Assembly: GCF_000717915.1 (NCBI RefSeq)
Contig: NZ_JOCX01000002.1
Coordinates: 248,001 to 312,000, forward strand
Direction of reading: 5' to 3'
Length of the DNA stretch: 64,000 nt
From: Streptomyces sp. NRRL S-244
GTDB taxonomy: Bacteria; Actinomycetota; Actinomycetes; Streptomycetales; Streptomycetaceae
Part shown: one piece after another, positions 25,547 to 34,602 of the stretch
Position numbering within the stretch: position 1 is the stretch's first letter
Layout: each line of letters starts with the position of its first letter
Notes under the pieces: model-generated
Databases searched by the model: none
What the model was told of the DNA's origin: nothing
Seen by the model: the letters and a program-made list of their open reading frames with translations, nothing else
Position numbers and translations under genes: made by a program

Positions 25547-26419
25547 ATGGACGCCATGCCGTTAGGGACCGACCACAACGACCGTAACGACCGCAACGAC
25601 CGTACCGAGCGCAACGACCGTACGAAGAAGAAGCGCACCGAACTGGCGCACTTCCTGCGGACCCGCCGGGCGGCACTCTCCCCCGAGGACGTCGGACTGG
25701 CGACGGCCGCCCGGCGCGCCCGGGTCGGGCTCCGCCGCGAGGAGGTCGCGGTCCTGGCCGGGGTGAGCGCGTCGTGGTACGCGTGGCTGGAACAGGGCCG
25801 CCCCATCAAGGTCTCCGACGGGATACTCGACGCGATCAGCCGCGCCCTGCGCTTCAGCGAACGCGAGCGGGTGCACCTGTACCGGCTCGCGGACGCCAAC
25901 CCCCCGCTGCCGCTCTCGGCCCCTGACCTCCCGGATTCCGGGCTCTTCCAACGGATGGTCGACACCCAGCTGTTGGGGCCCGCCTGCGTCATCGACCGGT
26001 ACTGGGAGGTCCTCGCGGTCAACGAACCGGCCGCCGAGGCGCTGCGCCTGGGCCGCGACGGCAACGACAACTTCCTGACCAGCCTGTTCACCGGATCCCA
26101 CGGCGAGCGGTACCTCAACCGGCCGCAGCTGGCCCGCCGGATGACGGCCCGGTTCCGCCTGCAGTCCTCGTACGGGGCCGACGATCCGCGGTACGAGGAG
26201 ATCGCCGACGAACTGGCCGGGAGCGACCCGCGGTTCGCCGAGCTGTGGGAGCGCCACGAGGTCGAGGAGTTCGGGCCGACGACCGTGGAGGTGGACCACC
26301 CCCACGAGGGCCGCGTCTCCTTCGTGCTCTTCACCATGGACCTGGACGAAGCCGCCGGCACCCGCCTCCTGGTGTACCTCCCGCCGGGCGCCGCCGGGCC
26401 CGTGTCGGCCTGGTCGTAG
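25547..26419 (+). CDS. MmyB-like XRE transcriptional regulator 2
   Basis: A 290-residue paralogue of the regulator at 23699. The HTH has RRARVGLRREEVAVLAGVSA and WYAWLEQGRPIKVS, followed by the MmyB-type ligand-binding domain with LAVNEPAAEALRLG. The ATG at 25547 is chosen because the N-terminus after it (NDRNDRNDRTERNDRT) leads into the HTH. That NDR tract is encoded by 9-base tandem repeats, so its length may vary. It follows the thioesterase on the same strand, with operator-like site 3 immediately downstream. Confidence 0.9.
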   Translation: MDAMPLGTDHNDRNDRNDRTERNDRTKKKRTELAHFLRTRRAALSPEDVGLATAARRARVGLRREEVAVLAGVSASWYAWLEQGRPIKVSDGILDAISRALRFSERERVHLYRLADANPPLPLSAPDLPDSGLFQRMVDTQLLGPACVIDRYWEVLAVNEPAAEALRLGRDGNDNFLTSLFTGSHGERYLNRPQLARRMTARFRLQSSYGADDPRYEEIADELAGSDPRFAELWERHEVEEFGPTTVEVDHPHEGRVSFVLFTMDLDEAAGTRLLVYLPPGAAGPVSAWS

Positions 26420-26457
26420 GGGAGGGGCGAGGGGCGGGGGCGAGGGGCGGAGGCGAG

Positions 26458-26475
26458 GGTGGTGGTCCCACCACC
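26458..26475. promoter_or_regulatory. Inverted repeat GGTGGTG-N4-CACCACC, site 3
   Basis: A third perfect 7-4-7 repeat (spacer GTCC), 133 bp before the KAS III start and after XRE gene 2. The flanking triplets extend it into a longer GGT/ACC dyad. Confidence 0.7.
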
Positions 26476-26607
26476 ACCGGCGGCACGGTCTGGATGGGTT
26501 CCGGCCGCCGCCGCAGAATCGTCGGGTGGCCTGCCCCCGCGCGGAGAGCGGCCCGTTCCACCGTGCCCGGTAGCGGCGTCCCGCACCGGCGACTATGGAG
26601 GCCTCCC

Positions 26608-27642
26608 TTGACTCATGCCTTGCCCCACGGCCGGACGGCGGTCCTCGCCGGGCTCGGGACGTTCGTCCCGCCCCGCGTCGTGACCAACGAGGAGCTGTCG
26701 CGGACCATGGACACCTCGGACGAGTGGATCCGCACCCGTACGGGCATCACCCAGCGGCACTGGGCCGACCCGGGCACCGCCACCGGCGACCTCGCCGTGG
26801 CCGCGGGCGAGCGGGCGCTGAAGTCGGCCGGCTCCGGGGACGTCGACCTGGTGGTGCTCGCCACGACCACTCCGGACCACCCGTGCCCGGCGACGGCTCC
26901 CGAAGTCGCCTCCCGGCTGGGCCTGGAGGGCGTGCCCGCGTACGACGTGGCCGCGGTGTGCAGCGGCTTCGTCTACGGGCTGGCCTCCGCTGCGGGCGCC
27001 ATCGCCGCCGGCATCGCGGAGCGCGTCCTGGTCATCGGCGCGGAGACGTACTCGACGATCCTCAACCCCGAGGACCGCACCACGTCGGTCATCTTCGGCG
27101 ACGGCGCCGGAGCGGTGGTGCTGCGGGCCGGTGACCCCACCGAGCCCGGTGCGCTGCTGGGGTACGACCTGGGCAGCGACGGCTCGCTGAAGGACCTGAT
27201 CATCGTCCCGGGCGGCGGTTCGCGGCAGCGCTCGGCCGCGGCCGCGGCCGACGGGCCCGAACCGGACCCCGCCGACGCGTACTTCACCATGCAGGGCAAG
27301 CCGGTCTTCCGGCACGCCGTGACCCGTATGGCGGCCTCCTCCCAGGCCATGCTCGACCGCGCCGGATGGGCGGCGGACTCGGTGGACTGGTTCGTGGGCC
27401 ACCAGGCGAACGTACGGATCCTGCACGCCGTGGCCGACCAGCTCGGCATGGCGCGGGAGCGGACGGTCGTCAACCTCGACCGCGTCGGCAACACCTCGGC
27501 CGCCTCCATCCCGCTGGCCCTCGCCGACGCCGTCGCCGGGGGCCGGGTCACACCGGGCGACCGCGTGCTGATGAGTGCCTTCGGGGGCGGCGTGACCTGG
27601 GGCTCGACCGCCCTGGTCTGGCCCGAGATCACCGCGTACTGA
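26608..27642 (+). CDS. 3-oxoacyl-ACP synthase III (KAS III)
   Basis: A 344-residue FabH-type enzyme. The catalytic triad is Cys118 in AAVCSGF, His265 in FVGHQANVRI and Asn295 in RVGNTSAAS. The motif IRTRTGITQR is typical of the family. The TTG at 26608 is used because GGAGG precedes it by 6 bases and the N-terminus TAVLAGLGTFVPP is then in place. In clusters KAS III enzymes prime acyl chains or transfer acyl groups to ACP or small molecules. Neighbouring site 3 and its shared operator suggest co-regulation with the ACP operon. Confidence 0.92.
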   Translation: MTHALPHGRTAVLAGLGTFVPPRVVTNEELSRTMDTSDEWIRTRTGITQRHWADPGTATGDLAVAAGERALKSAGSGDVDLVVLATTTPDHPCPATAPEVASRLGLEGVPAYDVAAVCSGFVYGLASAAGAIAAGIAERVLVIGAETYSTILNPEDRTTSVIFGDGAGAVVLRAGDPTEPGALLGYDLGSDGSLKDLIIVPGGGSRQRSAAAAADGPEPDPADAYFTMQGKPVFRHAVTRMAASSQAMLDRAGWAADSVDWFVGHQANVRILHAVADQLGMARERTVVNLDRVGNTSAASIPLALADAVAGGRVTPGDRVLMSAFGGGVTWGSTALVWPEITAY

Positions 27643-27661
27643 CACGACCAACCACCCCAGA

Positions 27662-27694
27662 GTCGGCCGCCGGTCACCGTGACCGGCGGCCGAC
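27662..27694. terminator. Hairpin between KAS III and reductase genes
   Basis: A near-perfect 15-16 bp GC-rich stem (GTCGGCCGCCGGTCA and its complement) with a minimal loop, 20 bp past the KAS III stop. It may be a terminator or a processing site in the KAS III-reductase pair. Confidence 0.6.
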
Positions 27695-27731
27695 GCCGTA
27701 CGTACGGACAACGCAAAGCGAGGAGTACCCC

Positions 27732-28358
27732 ATGAACATCGGCATCCTGGGCGCGGGCAACATCGGCCGCCCGCTCGGCCGGCACTGGGTGGCGGCCGGG
27801 CACCGCGTGACGTTCGGCTCCCGGGATCCGGGCCGGCTCGCCTCCTTCGTCGCACCGCTGGGCGAGCGGGCGCGGGCCGCGACGTACGCCGAGGCGGTCC
27901 GGGCGAACGACGTCGTCCTGCTGTCCGTCCCGCACCCGGCCCTCGACGGCCTCCTGGAGCAGCTGGCGGGCCCGTTGGCCGGAAAGACCGTGATCGACGC
28001 CACCAGCCCGATCGGCGTCTCGGAAGACGGACTGTTCATCTCGGTGCTCGGACCGGGCGCCACCCGGGGGAGCCGGACCGCCGAGCGGCTGCCCGACAGC
28101 CCGCTCGCCCGCGCGTTCTGCCACTTCCCGGACGAGCTGCTGTGGTCGCGCGGCACCGGGCAGCGGCACTTCTGGGGCATGGGCACCGCTTCCGACGACC
28201 CCGCGGCCCGGGAGGTCACCGAGACCCTGGTGCACGACGCCGGTTTCGTACCGGTCCATGTCGGCGGGCTGGGGGAGTCGGCCGCCCTGGATCCCGGCGG
28301 CGCGCTCTTCGGCCTCGCCTCCACGGCCGCGGGCCTGCGCGCCGCGGCCGGCCTCTGA
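27732..28358 (+). CDS. NADPH-dependent F420 reductase-like oxidoreductase
   Basis: A 208-residue protein. It begins MNIGILGAGNIGRPLGRHW, the Rossmann GxGxxG of the F420H2:NADP oxidoreductase-like family, followed by the SRDP phosphate-binding turn (GSRDPGRL). The ATG at 27732 has an AGGAG 5 bases upstream. The family either regenerates reduced F420 or acts directly on imines/ketones. In this cluster it could supply reducing power to an F420-dependent step, although no obvious F420-dependent enzyme is visible. Confidence 0.82.
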   Translation: MNIGILGAGNIGRPLGRHWVAAGHRVTFGSRDPGRLASFVAPLGERARAATYAEAVRANDVVLLSVPHPALDGLLEQLAGPLAGKTVIDATSPIGVSEDGLFISVLGPGATRGSRTAERLPDSPLARAFCHFPDELLWSRGTGQRHFWGMGTASDDPAAREVTETLVHDAGFVPVHVGGLGESAALDPGGALFGLASTAAGLRAAAGL

Positions 28359-28367
28359 CGTACGACG

Positions 28368-28415
28368 GGGACCGCCTGCCCCCTCCGGCCGGAGCCGGAC
28401 GGGGCAGGCGGTCCC
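28368..28415. terminator. Bidirectional terminator hairpin
   Basis: A 15-bp perfect stem (GGGACCGCCTGCCCC and its complement) between the convergent reductase and acyltransferase genes, followed by GTTTC. It should end transcription from both sides. Confidence 0.75.
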
Positions 28416-28460
28416 GTTTCCCACGTGCCTGTCCTGCGTACCCGTTCTACGGACCCGCGC

Positions 28461-29666
28461 TCATGCGGTGGGGGAGGAGCCGACCCGCTCGCCCGCTCCC
28501 CGGCCCGCGAGGGGCCGGGGCTCGGCGGCGGGAAGGGCGGCCGCCACGAGCTTCTTCTTCGGGTTCGACCAGCGCCGCGTGATCGGCCGCTCGACCAGGG
28601 TGTACAGCGCCCACGAGGCCAGGATCGCGACGCCCAAGGCCAGCGCCATCAGCCCGACGGCCGCCGGGTTCGCGTACGAGTGGCTGCCGAGCAGCTTCCA
28701 CACCGCGACCATCACCGTGTAGTGCACGAGGTAGAAGGCGAACGAGATGTCGCCGAGCCAGACCATCGCGCGGTTGCGGAAGAGCGTGAACCTGCCCTCG
28801 TCGTCCGCGATGGCGCCGGCCGCGATGAGGAGGGCGGCGGGGACGACGCAGACCGCGCGCGTCGCGTAGATGGGCGGAACGAAGTAGCCCAGGGCGAAGG
28901 CGGCGGCGAGCAGGACGCCGGACCAGACCATGCCGATGTTGCGCCAGCGTCCCGCCATCACGGAACGGGCCACGAGGATGCCGAGGGCGAAGTCCAGTAC
29001 CCGGGGCAGCGGCAGGATGTAGGAGAAGAAGTACTGGTTGATCGAGGTGTCGGGCTCGGTGGGCATCATCGCCCCGGCCGGGACCAGCAGCGTGGAGAGC
29101 AGCGGCGTCGCGATGATGCCGGCGACGACGCCCACGACCCAGAGGTTCAGCCGGCGGGCCGGGATCTTCTTGATCCAGTGGAGCAGGACGGGGAAGAGGA
29201 GGTAGAAGACGGCCTCGACGCCCAGGGACCAACCGGCCGGGTTCACCCCGAAGTTGATCGCGAAGTCCGGGTACCAGACCTGGACCATGAAGAGGTTGAG
29301 CACGCCGATCGTCATGTCCGTGATGGGCGCCGCGAACACCAGCATGGCCAGCGCCCAGACGACCACGTAGTTCGGGACGATCTTGAGGAAGCGGCGCCGC
29401 CAGAAGCGCGGCGCGGTATCGGTGTCCCGGGCCGACCAGGTCAGTACGAAGCCACTGAGCACGAAGAAGAACGTGACGCCGAGGGCGCCGGCGTGGGCCA
29501 CGGCGTCGTAGTACGTCGTGACGGCCGAGCTGCTGCTCAGCCAGGGGACGCCCAGGAAGCCCAGGAGTGCCGCGTGGTACAGGAACACCACGAAGGCGGC
29601 GGGAAAGCGCAACCCGGTCAGCGTGTCGAGGCGGGTCACCCGGGTACGCATTCTGTCCGTCGACAC
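28461..29666 (-). CDS. Acyltransferase 3 family membrane protein (OafA/YrhL-like)
   Basis: A 401-residue integral membrane acyltransferase. The N-terminus RLDTLTGLRFPAAFVVFLYH is the family signature, with the catalytic-region His at its end. RFWRRRFLKIVPNYVVVW follows, and about ten hydrophobic segments are spread over the protein. Such enzymes transfer acetyl or longer acyl groups to sugars, peptides or antibiotics at the membrane. It is divergent from the exporter across 236 bp, so it could acylate the product before export. This is inference. Confidence 0.88.
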   Translation of the reverse strand: MSTDRMRTRVTRLDTLTGLRFPAAFVVFLYHAALLGFLGVPWLSSSSAVTTYYDAVAHAGALGVTFFFVLSGFVLTWSARDTDTAPRFWRRRFLKIVPNYVVVWALAMLVFAAPITDMTIGVLNLFMVQVWYPDFAINFGVNPAGWSLGVEAVFYLLFPVLLHWIKKIPARRLNLWVVGVVAGIIATPLLSTLLVPAGAMMPTEPDTSINQYFFSYILPLPRVLDFALGILVARSVMAGRWRNIGMVWSGVLLAAAFALGYFVPPIYATRAVCVVPAALLIAAGAIADDEGRFTLFRNRAMVWLGDISFAFYLVHYTVMVAVWKLLGSHSYANPAAVGLMALALGVAILASWALYTLVERPITRRWSNPKKKLVAAALPAAEPRPLAGRGAGERVGSSPTA

Positions 29667-29753
29667 GATGCTGCTCCTTCAGAAGAGGAATGCTGGGAAA
29701 GACGCCAGGAAAGCTACCCGAGACACGGCTGAATTGCCGGGGCGTACTTATCC

Positions 29754-29769
29754 GGTTGGTGCCACCACC
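29754..29769. promoter_or_regulatory. Degenerate GGT/ACC dyad before the exporter
   Basis: GGTTGGTG-CCACCACC, an imperfect palindrome in the acyltransferase/MFS divergent region. The right half equals the CACCACC arm of sites 1-3; the left arm is degenerate. A weaker site for the same regulators is possible. Confidence 0.4.
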
Positions 29770-29902
29770 AGGAGCCGGAGGCACTTCCTCCGTAGGCGTG
29801 GGCACGGGAAAATTCACCTGCGGACGTTTCCGCCTTTCGAAATCCGAGCGTCACCTGGCGCTATTTCTCGCTTCGCGCATATTCCTCGACCCGGGAGCAA
29901 CC

Positions 29903-31156
29903 ATGTCCACCAGCGTGACCAGTCAGAGCAGCACGACGCCCCCGGAGACGGAAGTCCCGACCCCCGCGGCCGCGCCACCGGGCTCGCCCTGGCGGTCCTG
30001 GCTGGCCGTGGTCGGACTGGCCCTCGGCGTCTTCTCGTTCGTCACCACGGAGACCCTGCCCATCGGCCTGCTCCCCTCCATCGCGGAGGGCACGAAGGTC
30101 TCCCTCGGCTCGGCCGGCTTCCTCGTCACCGGCTTCGCGGTGCTCGCCGCGGTGACCGCCGCACCTCTGACGGCGCTCACCGGCCGCGTGGACCGCAAGT
30201 GGCTGCTCGTCGGCCTGATGGTCCTCTACGTCGCCGGCAACTTCATGGCCGCCGCCGTCTCCGGCTACGCGCTGCTCCTGACCGCCCGCCTCATCGTGGC
30301 CCTGGCGCACGGGGTGTTCTGGTCCATCGCCGTGTCGATCGCCGTACGGCTGGTCCCCGAGCGGCACGCGGTCCGCGCGACCTCGGTGGTCCTCGGCGGC
30401 ATCTCCCTCGCCTCCGTCGCGGGCACCCCGCTCGGCACCGCCGTCGGCCAGTCCGCCGGCTGGCACGCGGCCTTCGTCTGCGTCGGCTTCCTCGGCTTCC
30501 TCGTCCTGGCGGCGAGCCTGCTGTTCATGCCCGCCCTGCCCGCCAAGGGCAGCGGCAGCCTGGCCGCGCTCCTGCACGTACTGCGCCACCGCGCGCTGCG
30601 CGTCGCGGTCGGCGTCACCGCGCTGATCATGAGCGGCCACTTCCTCGCCTTCACGTACGTGGCCCCCTTCCTGCAGGAGGTGACCGGCGTCCGGGCGTCC
30701 CTCGTCGGCGCGCTGCTCCTGGTCTTCGGCGCGGCCGGACTGGCGGGGAACTTCGCCGCGGGCGCCGTCGTCGGCCGGGCCCTGCGGACGAGCATCATCG
30801 CCTGCACCGGACTGCTGGCCGTCGTCATGGGGGTGATGTACGCGGGCGGAGCGAGCGGCCCGCTCGTCATCACGATGCTGGTGTGCTGGGGCGTGCTCTA
30901 CGCGGCGCTCCCGGTCGCCCTGCAGACCTGGGTCATGCGGCTCGTCCCCGAGGAGAGCGAGGCCGCCTCGTCGCTGTACGTCGCCGCCTTCAACGGGGCC
31001 ATCGGTGTGGGTTCGTTCATCGGCGGCCTGATCATCGACTCCAACGGCCCGCGCCTGGCGATGGCCGTGGCCGGCGCCTTCGCGCTCGCCGCGATGGTGA
31101 TGACCGCTGCTTTCGGCCGGACCGGGGGAGAGGCCCCGCAGTCCGTACGTTCCTGA
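29903..31156 (+). CDS. MFS transporter (DHA-like efflux)
   Basis: A 417-residue protein with about 12 hydrophobic segments. After a 30-residue Thr/Pro-rich cytoplasmic N-terminus come TETLPIGLLPSI and an MFS loop 2-3 motif LTALTGRVDRKWLL. It resembles arabinose-efflux/chloramphenicol-resistance-type DHA1 exporters. It probably exports the cluster product and gives self-resistance. The ATG at 29903 follows GGGAGCAACC. It lies downstream of the dyad at 29754. Confidence 0.92.
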   Translation: MSTSVTSQSSTTPPETEVPTPAAAPPGSPWRSWLAVVGLALGVFSFVTTETLPIGLLPSIAEGTKVSLGSAGFLVTGFAVLAAVTAAPLTALTGRVDRKWLLVGLMVLYVAGNFMAAAVSGYALLLTARLIVALAHGVFWSIAVSIAVRLVPERHAVRATSVVLGGISLASVAGTPLGTAVGQSAGWHAAFVCVGFLGFLVLAASLLFMPALPAKGSGSLAALLHVLRHRALRVAVGVTALIMSGHFLAFTYVAPFLQEVTGVRASLVGALLLVFGAAGLAGNFAAGAVVGRALRTSIIACTGLLAVVMGVMYAGGASGPLVITMLVCWGVLYAALPVALQTWVMRLVPEESEAASSLYVAAFNGAIGVGSFIGGLIIDSNGPRLAMAVAGAFALAAMVMTAAFGRTGGEAPQSVRS

Positions 31157-31312
31157 TCACGACGCGTTCACGTATCCCGACCAGGCTCGTGTGACGGGCC
31201 CCTTGGGGGCGACGTGAGGAATTCATGGTGGCCGTATGGCACACGACCTGTCGTGGGGCTCGGGCGCGCGGCCATACTCGTGAAAACCTCCGCCCGGCTA
31301 GAGAGGTGCAAC

Positions 31313-31933
31313 ATGCGGTATACGACCGGGGGTGTCCAGACCTTCCATCTCTGGTCGCTGTCCGAGGACGTGATCGTCGATCAGGGGGCCGGCGGCGACG
31401 TACTCCTGCTCACCAGCCGCTGGGGCCAGGACCGGCTCGACCGGCCCAGCCCGGCGGTGCGCGAGGTACTGCGGAGGATGGAGCTCGGGCCGGTCCTGCT
31501 GGCCAATGCCCTGAGCGAGCCCGAGGACCAGTGCCCGTTCACCCTGCCGGCGCTCAGCAAGCTGTCACACCTCGTGGTGCGCACGCTCGGCGTGGACGAC
31601 CTGAAAGGGCCGCTGCTGTCCGTGGTCCCGCTGTCGTCGGCGGCTTCGTTCGTCCTGATCCGGCCTGCCGGTGAGCGCCGCGTATGCCTGCCCCGGCACG
31701 TGGCCTTCACCGTGCCGGAGTCGGGCACCGGATGCGTCCTGGAGTCCGAGCGCTCCCCCCACCGCGTCGTCCTGCACCGGCAGGAGGCGGCGTGGGTGGC
31801 GATGACCCTCGCGTGGCCGACCACGCTCACCGCGGTCTCGGCCGCGCTGCCGCTGCCCCCGCAGGTGACCGAGGACATCGTCGGCTACCTGGCGGCCGCC
31901 GGGCTGGTGATGTCCGTGGACGAGCCCGCGTAG
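31313..31933 (+). CDS. Small protein resembling the N-terminal domain of SagB-type peptide dehydrogenases
   Basis: A 206-residue protein. It opens TFHLWSLSEDVIVDQ followed by DVLLLTSRWGQDRLDRPSP, the pattern I associate with the region preceding the nitroreductase-like domain of SagB/McbC azoline dehydrogenases. A second winged-helix-like segment, VTEDIVGYLAAAGLVM, closes it. The flavin-binding nitroreductase domain itself is missing. It may be a leader-recognition or partner subunit, or a degenerate dehydrogenase. The family call is from memory and uncertain. A good AGAGGTG precedes the ATG at 31313. Confidence 0.6.
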   Translation: MRYTTGGVQTFHLWSLSEDVIVDQGAGGDVLLLTSRWGQDRLDRPSPAVREVLRRMELGPVLLANALSEPEDQCPFTLPALSKLSHLVVRTLGVDDLKGPLLSVVPLSSAASFVLIRPAGERRVCLPRHVAFTVPESGTGCVLESERSPHRVVLHRQEAAWVAMTLAWPTTLTAVSAALPLPPQVTEDIVGYLAAAGLVMSVDEPA

Positions 31934-32015
31934 CGGCTTGGTGGCTTGGCGGCTCTGCGGCTTGGCGGCTCGGCGACTCAAGGGACGCTTGGGTTCCGGC
32001 CGAGTTCCCGTCCAG

Positions 32016-32030
32016 GTGGTTTCAAGCCAC
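32016..32030. promoter_or_regulatory. GTGG-N7-CCAC dyad before the flavin reductase gene
   Basis: An imperfect 15-bp palindrome in the promoter region of the flavin reductase. The core GTGG/CCAC recalls the GGTGGTG/CACCACC sites, but spacing and flanks differ. Listed as a possible relative only. Confidence 0.3.
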
Positions 32031-32093
32031 TTCGTCGATAGTGCGGCGCATACAGCGGGAAAGTCCCGTAACTGACTCGACGGAGTGGCCATC

Positions 32094-32594
32094 ATGCTGG
32101 ACACGGATACCTTCCGTAAGGTTTTCGGTTCCTTTCCGACCCCCGTGGCGATCGTCACCGCACTCGGCGAGGACGGCGAACCGACCGGCTTCACCTGCAA
32201 CGCGTTCTCCGCCGTCTCGGCGGCGCCGCCCCTGCTCCTGCTGTGCGTGGGCAAGGGATCCCGGACCTTGCCCGCGATCCTGGCCTCCGGGGTGTTCGCG
32301 ATGAACTTCGTGGCGCACCGGGGCCGGGACAAGGCCCTGACCTTCGCCGGGAAGACGGCGCGCAAGTTCGACGCGGTGGCCTGGCGCGGCGGGCTGGCGG
32401 GCGTTCCCGTACTCACCGAGGACGCGGTGGCCTACGCGGGCTGCACGCTCGTGGAGACGGTGGAGGCGGGCGACCACCTGCTGCTCATCGGGCGGATCGA
32501 CGAGAGCGAGACCTTCCCTGGCGCGGCCGCCCTCTACCAGCAGGGCGAGTTCGGCCGGTGGGAGCCGGACCGCCGGCTGGCCGTCCAGTACTGA
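32094..32594 (+). CDS. Flavin reductase-like protein
   Basis: A 166-residue protein of the flavin reductase (DIM6/NTAB) family. FRKVFGSFPTPVAIVTALGE is the family opening, and GFTCNAFSAVSAAPPLLLLC and VLTEDAVAYAGC are the FMN-site features. It reduces FMN/FAD with NAD(P)H and could serve the FAD enzyme at 14994. The ATG at 32094 is preferred over a GTG three codons earlier because the GGAG lies 9 bases before it. Confidence 0.9.
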   Translation: MLDTDTFRKVFGSFPTPVAIVTALGEDGEPTGFTCNAFSAVSAAPPLLLLCVGKGSRTLPAILASGVFAMNFVAHRGRDKALTFAGKTARKFDAVAWRGGLAGVPVLTEDAVAYAGCTLVETVEAGDHLLLIGRIDESETFPGAAALYQQGEFGRWEPDRRLAVQY

Positions 32595-32601
32595 TGACGC
32601 A

Positions 32602-32648
32602 ACGACGAAGCTCCTGGCGGACACGGTGTCTGCCAGGAGCTCCGTCGT
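32602..32648. terminator. Bidirectional terminator hairpin
   Basis: A 23-bp near-perfect stem (one or two mismatches) lies between the convergent flavin reductase and SARP genes. Confidence 0.75.
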
Positions 32649-32677
32649 GCGTACGGCGCGACCGCGCCCCCCATCGC

Positions 32678-33487
32678 CTAGGCGGAGAGTGCATGCAGGG
32701 TGGAGGAAGGGGCCTGCAGGCCGGTGTCGTTGGCCAGGATGGCCTCATGCAGCCGCTGGAGCCGCGGCGACGGTTCGACACCCAGCTCGTTGATGAGCGC
32801 GTGGCGCAGCGCCTGGAACGCGTCGAGCGCACGCCAGGGGTGCCCGGCCCGGTACAGGGCGGTCATCAGCTGGGCGGACAGGGTCTCGTGCAGGGGCTGC
32901 CGGCTCACGAGCATGCGCAGCTCGCCGATGATCTCCGCGTGCCGGCCGAGGCTGAGGTCGGCTTCGAGGCGCATCTCCAGCGCCCAGTCGCGTTCCTCCT
33001 GCATGCCGATGACCTCCGTACTGAGGACCTCCCCGATCGGGACGTCGGTGAGGGCCGGGCCGCGCCACAGGTCCAGGGCGCGGCCGAGCTGCTCGGAGGC
33101 CGTCCTGGGGTCGTTCTCGGCCATCGTCCGGCCGCCGGTGCGCACCAGCTGCTGGAAGGTCAGCAGGTCGAGGGAGAACTCCTCGGGAGCCAGCCGGTAA
33201 CCCCCGTAACAGGTCGCCAGTACGTCCTTGGCGCTACGGCCGGATTGCTGCTGCACGCCGGCCTGCGTGAGTTTGCGGCGCAATTGGAGGATGTAGGTCT
33301 GGAGCGTGGTGGCGGCACTGCGGGGAATGGCATCGCCCCACAATTCGGCCATCAGCGTTTCCACTTGTACGACACGTCCCTCGCGGATGGCGAGCAGCGC
33401 GAGGATCTGGCGCGGTTTTCCGGCGGTCGGTGCGATGGACATGCCGTTCATACGGGCTTCGAGCGGTCCGAGAACTCCGAATTCCAT
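32678..33487 (-). CDS. SARP-family transcriptional activator
   Basis: A 269-residue Streptomyces antibiotic regulatory protein. An OmpR-type winged HTH (about 1-100: MEFGVLGPLEARMNG, KPRQILALLAIREG, TLQTYILQLRRKL) is followed by a bacterial transcriptional activation domain (110-265), with DLLTFQQLVRTGG and ELRMLVSRQPLHE. The size fits a small SARP (RedD/DnrI-type). SARPs activate cluster promoters by binding heptameric direct repeats near -35 boxes. It is convergent with the flavin reductase, and the direct targets are not obvious in this window. Confidence 0.92.
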   Translation of the reverse strand: MEFGVLGPLEARMNGMSIAPTAGKPRQILALLAIREGRVVQVETLMAELWGDAIPRSAATTLQTYILQLRRKLTQAGVQQQSGRSAKDVLATCYGGYRLAPEEFSLDLLTFQQLVRTGGRTMAENDPRTASEQLGRALDLWRGPALTDVPIGEVLSTEVIGMQEERDWALEMRLEADLSLGRHAEIIGELRMLVSRQPLHETLSAQLMTALYRAGHPWRALDAFQALRHALINELGVEPSPRLQRLHEAILANDTGLQAPSSTLHALSA

Positions 33488-33560
33488 GGACTCAGCATCG
33501 CAGCCGACTTGAGCGGGCGACCAGTGACGAGTGCACGGACGGACATGAAGTTCTCATATG

Positions 33561-33596
33561 CGTCCGCCCGCCTGCGCAGGAGCAGGCGGGCGGACG
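33561..33596. terminator. Terminator hairpin after the aldo/keto reductase gene
   Basis: A perfect 15-bp stem (CGTCCGCCCGCCTGC and its complement) with a 6-base loop, 20 bp past the end of the minus-strand reductase gene. Confidence 0.75.
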
Positions 33597-33615
33597 GGAA
33601 CTCGGGGGCGCAGGC

Positions 33616-34598
<983 letters not shown>

Positions 34599-34602
<4 letters not shown>

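Noticed and set aside
29861..30640. 259-residue minus-strand open frame opposite the MFS gene
   Set aside because: Antisense of a clear 12-segment transporter; composition rich in Gly/Asp/Gln/Glu with no motif.
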